From Oceanipulchritudo sp049975345 (lineage in GTDB: Bacteria; Verrucomicrobiota; Verrucomicrobiia; Opitutales; Oceanipulchritudinaceae), in assembly GCA_049975345.1 (NCBI GenBank), contig JBNGDP010000092.1:1-15497 (forward strand): a stretch of 15,497 nt of DNA, written 5' to 3'. Positions within the stretch are counted from its first letter, which is position 1; each line of letters opens with the position of its first letter. The notes under the pieces are model-generated. The model saw nothing but the letters and a program-made list of their open reading frames with translations, did not search any database and had not been told where the DNA came from. Below, in pieces: positions 12,797 to 15,497 of this stretch. Both the position numbers and the translations under genes were made by a program.

Positions 12797-15328
12797 ATGA
12801 AATTCAAAAACGTATGGCCTGTCTGGGCCATGGGGCTGTTTGCAGCAACCAGCCTTCGAGGAGACAGCGTGGAGAGCCGGGAAGTGATCGAGCTCGAGGC
12901 GTTCATCGTCGAGGAGACCGCCCAGACGCAACCGGAAACGCTATCCCCCCTCACCGTGCGGGTGGATTCGCTCTTTGGCGACGACATGACCGTGCTCGAG
13001 ATCCCGCGCGCGGTCACTGTCCTCTCGCCGGAGCTGAGGGAACTCCTGCAGATCGATTCCTACGATTCCCTGGACCGCTTCGGGGCGGGCACCCAGCGGG
13101 TCAACTACTTCGGACTGGCGGGCTCGGCTTTCATCCGCGGGGCCCGGGCGGGGACCTATTTCAACGGGATGCTGCGGGCCTACCAGCGCAACGAGATGCC
13201 CATGAGCTTCGGCGCCCTGGAGGGGCTCGAGGTGGTGAAGGGTCCCGTGCCGTCCTCCCTCAGCCCGACCCTCGTCGGGGGAGCCGTCAACCAGCGTCCG
13301 AAGAGTCCCTATTTCGACCGGGCACGGGGGGAAATCCGCGCCGAGACCGGCTCTTTCGACGCGTACGAACTGCAATTCGATTACGGCGCGCCGCTGCTGC
13401 TCTTCGGCAAGCCGGCGGCGTACCGCGTCTCCTACACCGGACACCGTTCCGACCGTTTCTACGACAATGTTCCTCATGACTTCGACTCGTTCTATGCCTC
13501 CGCCAAGATCAAACTGTCCGATCGCCATCGCCTGTTTGTCGGTGGGGAGTTCTACGATTTCCGCAGCAGCGAGATCCCCGGTGTGAACCGGCCAACCCGC
13601 GAGCTCATTGAGAGCGGGCGCTATGTGATCGGTGAACCGCCGCCCCTGACCGCGTCCCTCTGGGATGGCGATGTTGCGCGGCCGTTGCTGGAATTCCCCA
13701 TTTATCTTGACTTGAATCCGGCCCTGTTTGCCCTCGCCATTCCCGGCGACCTGGCCCGGGAGCGCATCGATCCTGACAAACTGGCTCGCATGCTGGACCT
13801 GAATGATCCGGCCGTGGTTGAGGAACTCTATGCGGTCGACCCCGGATCCGCCGCCGCCCCCTACATGGCCGAGGTGGACAAGGCAGCCCGGGATGCCTAT
13901 GTCTATACCCCAGCGTACTTTGAGGCGGGCGGTGCGGTCTTGAGCGAATCGCTTCCGCGCGAGCGGGTTCTGGCCGACCCGGATGACAAGGCCGATTCGC
14001 GCGACACGATCGCCTTTGCGGATCTCGAGACGCGCCTGGACGGGGACAACCGGTTCGTCAGCCGGTTTTTCCTGGAGCGCTTGAAGACGGAGAAGCGGTC
14101 CACGTATGGCTTCGCTTTCGACTCGGAGCAACTGGTTCTCCAGGGGAAGGTGGAATACCAGAAGGGGCTTGCGGATTCGCGCTCCAGCCTGGCTCTTGGG
14201 CTGGACCTTCGCTACACTGACGCCCGGGTCCTTCAGGATTTCGACGCGGAGCCGTTTTCGCGTCGCGACCTCAGCCTCGCCGACATCAGTGACAACTCAA
14301 TTGTCCCGTCCGGTGGGGCGGTCAATCCCCTGACGGGTAACAGGTACTGGTCGACCTTCGGAACCGCCAGTATCGAATCGGAACTTGTGCAATCCGCCGT
14401 ATATGCCAGCGGGTCATTCGGTCTCGGGGAGCGTTTGACCCTGTACTACGGCGGCCGCCTTGAGCGGGCCGACTACGAGGGCGGCCTGCCCCGTGAAGTG
14501 GACAACCTCTTCCGGCCGCGGGAGAGCTACGACTTCGACGGGCAGGAAACCCTCTGGCAACTCAACCTGAACCCGCACATGGAAATCCTGCCCGGGGTGT
14601 TCGCCTACGGCGCCCTGCAGGTGGGCAAGGCGCTGGCACCCGGCGACGGGGGAACGGTTTCAGGTCCGGAGACCTTCACCGATGTCGAATTGTTTGAGGG
14701 TGGCCTCAAGGCCGGCCTGTTCGACGGCACGCTGTTCACCTCGCTCAGCCTGTACCACTGGGACCAGGCAACCTATTCGACCCGGGACGCCTCGGCACGC
14801 CCGTTGCGTGCCAAGGGACTTGAATGGGAGTGGACCTGGTCCCCCCTCGACACCCTCACCCTTCTGGGGTCCTTCGCCGCCCAGCGTGTGTATTTGCGGA
14901 CCGATACACTCGGATTCGGGGCCCTCCCGCAAACCGAGCAGGGCTGGGCCCTCAACGGGGGCATCCTCAATGCCGCCGGCGGCCGAACGGCCCCCGACAA
15001 TCCGGACATGGTCTTCGCCGGCCTGCCGGAGGTGTCCGCCCACCTGTACGCCGCATGGGAGTTCGCCGACGGCTTTCAATTGGCCGGCGGTCCGCTCTGG
15101 CGCGATGGCTTTTATCACGACATGCAGCGCGCCCTGCGCATTCCCGGCCATATCGTGTGGATGGCCCAGTTACGGCATGACGCCGACCGATGGTGGGTCC
15201 GCCTCCACGTGGAAAACCTCTTCGACAAGGCCTACTGGATCGGGCAGGAACCGGTCTTTTCCGCGGGAACCCTCATCCTTCAGGGCCCCGGCCGCAAATG
15301 GGAACTCAGCGCGGGGCTTCGGTTTTAA
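12797..15328 (+). CDS. TonB-dependent outer-membrane receptor
   Basis: An 843-residue receptor for active import across the outer membrane. A signal peptide covers about 1-22, then IELEAFIVEE (31-40) sits where the TonB box is expected. The plug domain lies at about 55-170 and includes FIRGARAGTYFNGM and the landmark LEGLEVVKGPVPSSLSPTLV followed by GGAVNQRPKSP. The remainder is a 22-strand-type barrel ending in KWELSAGLRF with a terminal Phe. One extracellular loop (about 257-402) is unusually long, about 145 residues, and acidic. Near the end, VENLFDKAYWIG is the conserved 'V.NLFDK.Y' element. The nearest upstream gene ends 50 bp away, and an A-rich leader without a clear Shine-Dalgarno precedes the ATG. 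The substrate is unknown; no siderophore, vitamin or sugar gene is nearby to indicate one. Confidence 0.93.
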   Translation: MKFKNVWPVWAMGLFAATSLRGDSVESREVIELEAFIVEETAQTQPETLSPLTVRVDSLFGDDMTVLEIPRAVTVLSPELRELLQIDSYDSLDRFGAGTQRVNYFGLAGSAFIRGARAGTYFNGMLRAYQRNEMPMSFGALEGLEVVKGPVPSSLSPTLVGGAVNQRPKSPYFDRARGEIRAETGSFDAYELQFDYGAPLLLFGKPAAYRVSYTGHRSDRFYDNVPHDFDSFYASAKIKLSDRHRLFVGGEFYDFRSSEIPGVNRPTRELIESGRYVIGEPPPLTASLWDGDVARPLLEFPIYLDLNPALFALAIPGDLARERIDPDKLARMLDLNDPAVVEELYAVDPGSAAAPYMAEVDKAARDAYVYTPAYFEAGGAVLSESLPRERVLADPDDKADSRDTIAFADLETRLDGDNRFVSRFFLERLKTEKRSTYGFAFDSEQLVLQGKVEYQKGLADSRSSLALGLDLRYTDARVLQDFDAEPFSRRDLSLADISDNSIVPSGGAVNPLTGNRYWSTFGTASIESELVQSAVYASGSFGLGERLTLYYGGRLERADYEGGLPREVDNLFRPRESYDFDGQETLWQLNLNPHMEILPGVFAYGALQVGKALAPGDGGTVSGPETFTDVELFEGGLKAGLFDGTLFTSLSLYHWDQATYSTRDASARPLRAKGLEWEWTWSPLDTLTLLGSFAAQRVYLRTDTLGFGALPQTEQGWALNGGILNAAGGRTAPDNPDMVFAGLPEVSAHLYAAWEFADGFQLAGGPLWRDGFYHDMQRALRIPGHIVWMAQLRHDADRWWVRLHVENLFDKAYWIGQEPVFSAGTLILQGPGRKWELSAGLRF

Positions 15329-15369
15329 AAAAATGGTTCTTCCCGGAAAATTGTGGAACCACGGAGCGC

Positions 15370-15392
15370 GCCGGCGGGCTTGTCCCGCCGGC
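15370..15392. repeat. GC-rich REP-like hairpin
   Basis: GCCGGCGGG (15370-15378) and CCCGCCGGC (15384-15392) form a perfect 9-bp stem with a CTTGT loop. Outer bases CCACGGAG (from about 15358) and CTCTGTGG (about 15411-15418) can pair with one mismatch, giving a longer arm. It lies 42 bp after the receptor stop and may protect the transcript end or stop transcription. Confidence 0.6.
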
Positions 15393-15435
15393 CGCCATGG
15401 GCCGGAGGTCTCTGTGGCCTCTTTATCAAGGCCGC

Positions 15436-15497
15436 GTTGCGGGGCTTGCCCCCCGCAACCGGCTCAGGTTTGACAGCGGGGCTTGCCCCCCGCAACC
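15436..15497. repeat. Directly duplicated hairpin unit at the window edge
   Basis: GTTGCGGGG (15436-15444) pairs with CCCCGCAAC (15451-15459) around CTTGCC. The 22-bp segment 15439-15460 is repeated exactly at 15476-15497, after a 15-bp spacer, giving a 37-bp period. The array reaches the last base of the window and may continue. The GGGCTTG(T/C)CCC core is shared with the hairpin at 15370-15392. Confidence 0.85.

Noticed and set aside
12941..14131. Open frame of 396 residues on the minus strand
   Set aside because: It is opposite the TonB-dependent receptor, whose plug and barrel are clear. The antisense product shows only biased composition.
15436..15497. CRISPR repeat-spacer pair
   Set aside because: The repeated unit is a 22-bp strong hairpin with one 15-bp spacer, too short and only two copies; REP-like is a better reading.

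Overview
The window reads as a high-GC, diderm, marine-type chromosome segment. A member of Verrucomicrobiota (Opitutia/Puniceicoccales-like) is my best guess. This rests on a TonB-dependent receptor with an N-terminal 'ELEAFIVEE' segment, a coiled-coil porin, a cytidylate-kinase-like/DUF971 pair, and heptanucleotide arrays that run into genes. It is inference from gene style, not a database match. I see no rRNA, tRNA, CRISPR array, transposase or phage gene.

Region 1 (1-1515). On the minus strand lie a cytidylate-kinase-like P-loop protein and, 1 nt overlapping, a small DUF971 protein. The end of the DUF971 gene runs into an array of eleven 7-bp units, so its C-terminus is a translated repeat. 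The 318-bp gap 1198-1515 holds two hairpins and must carry the promoter(s) for the divergent operon on its right.

Region 2 (1516-6650). This is a complete osmolyte uptake route on the plus strand: an outer-membrane porin with a periplasmic coiled coil, then a glycine betaine/proline-type ABC transporter (ProV ATPase with CBS domains, ProW permease, ProX binding protein). The porin stop codon overlaps the ProV start codon (TGATG), tying outer- and inner-membrane steps into one unit. The permease carries an extra, very charged helical domain of about 190 residues, predicted to be periplasmic. A strong hairpin at 6621-6649 closes the operon and probably also serves the convergent gene on the right.

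Region 3 (6654-8609, minus strand). An ABC-F ATPase whose linker before the C-terminal coiled coil contains a second 7-bp repeat array plus a 14-bp inverted repeat, translated in frame.

Region 4 (8722-12746, plus strand). A compact four-gene cluster: an SDR oxidoreductase lacking the usual catalytic tyrosine, a MelB-fold transporter that keeps the cation-site aspartates but has lost the two sugar-binding ones, a DUF1295 membrane protein of the steroid-5-alpha-reductase type, and a Cfa-like SAM methyltransferase. Together they suggest modification and movement of a lipid or fatty acyl chain rather than sugar metabolism.

Region 5 (12797-15497). A TonB-dependent receptor of 843 residues, then a non-coding end with GC-rich REP-like hairpins, one of them directly duplicated and running off the window edge.
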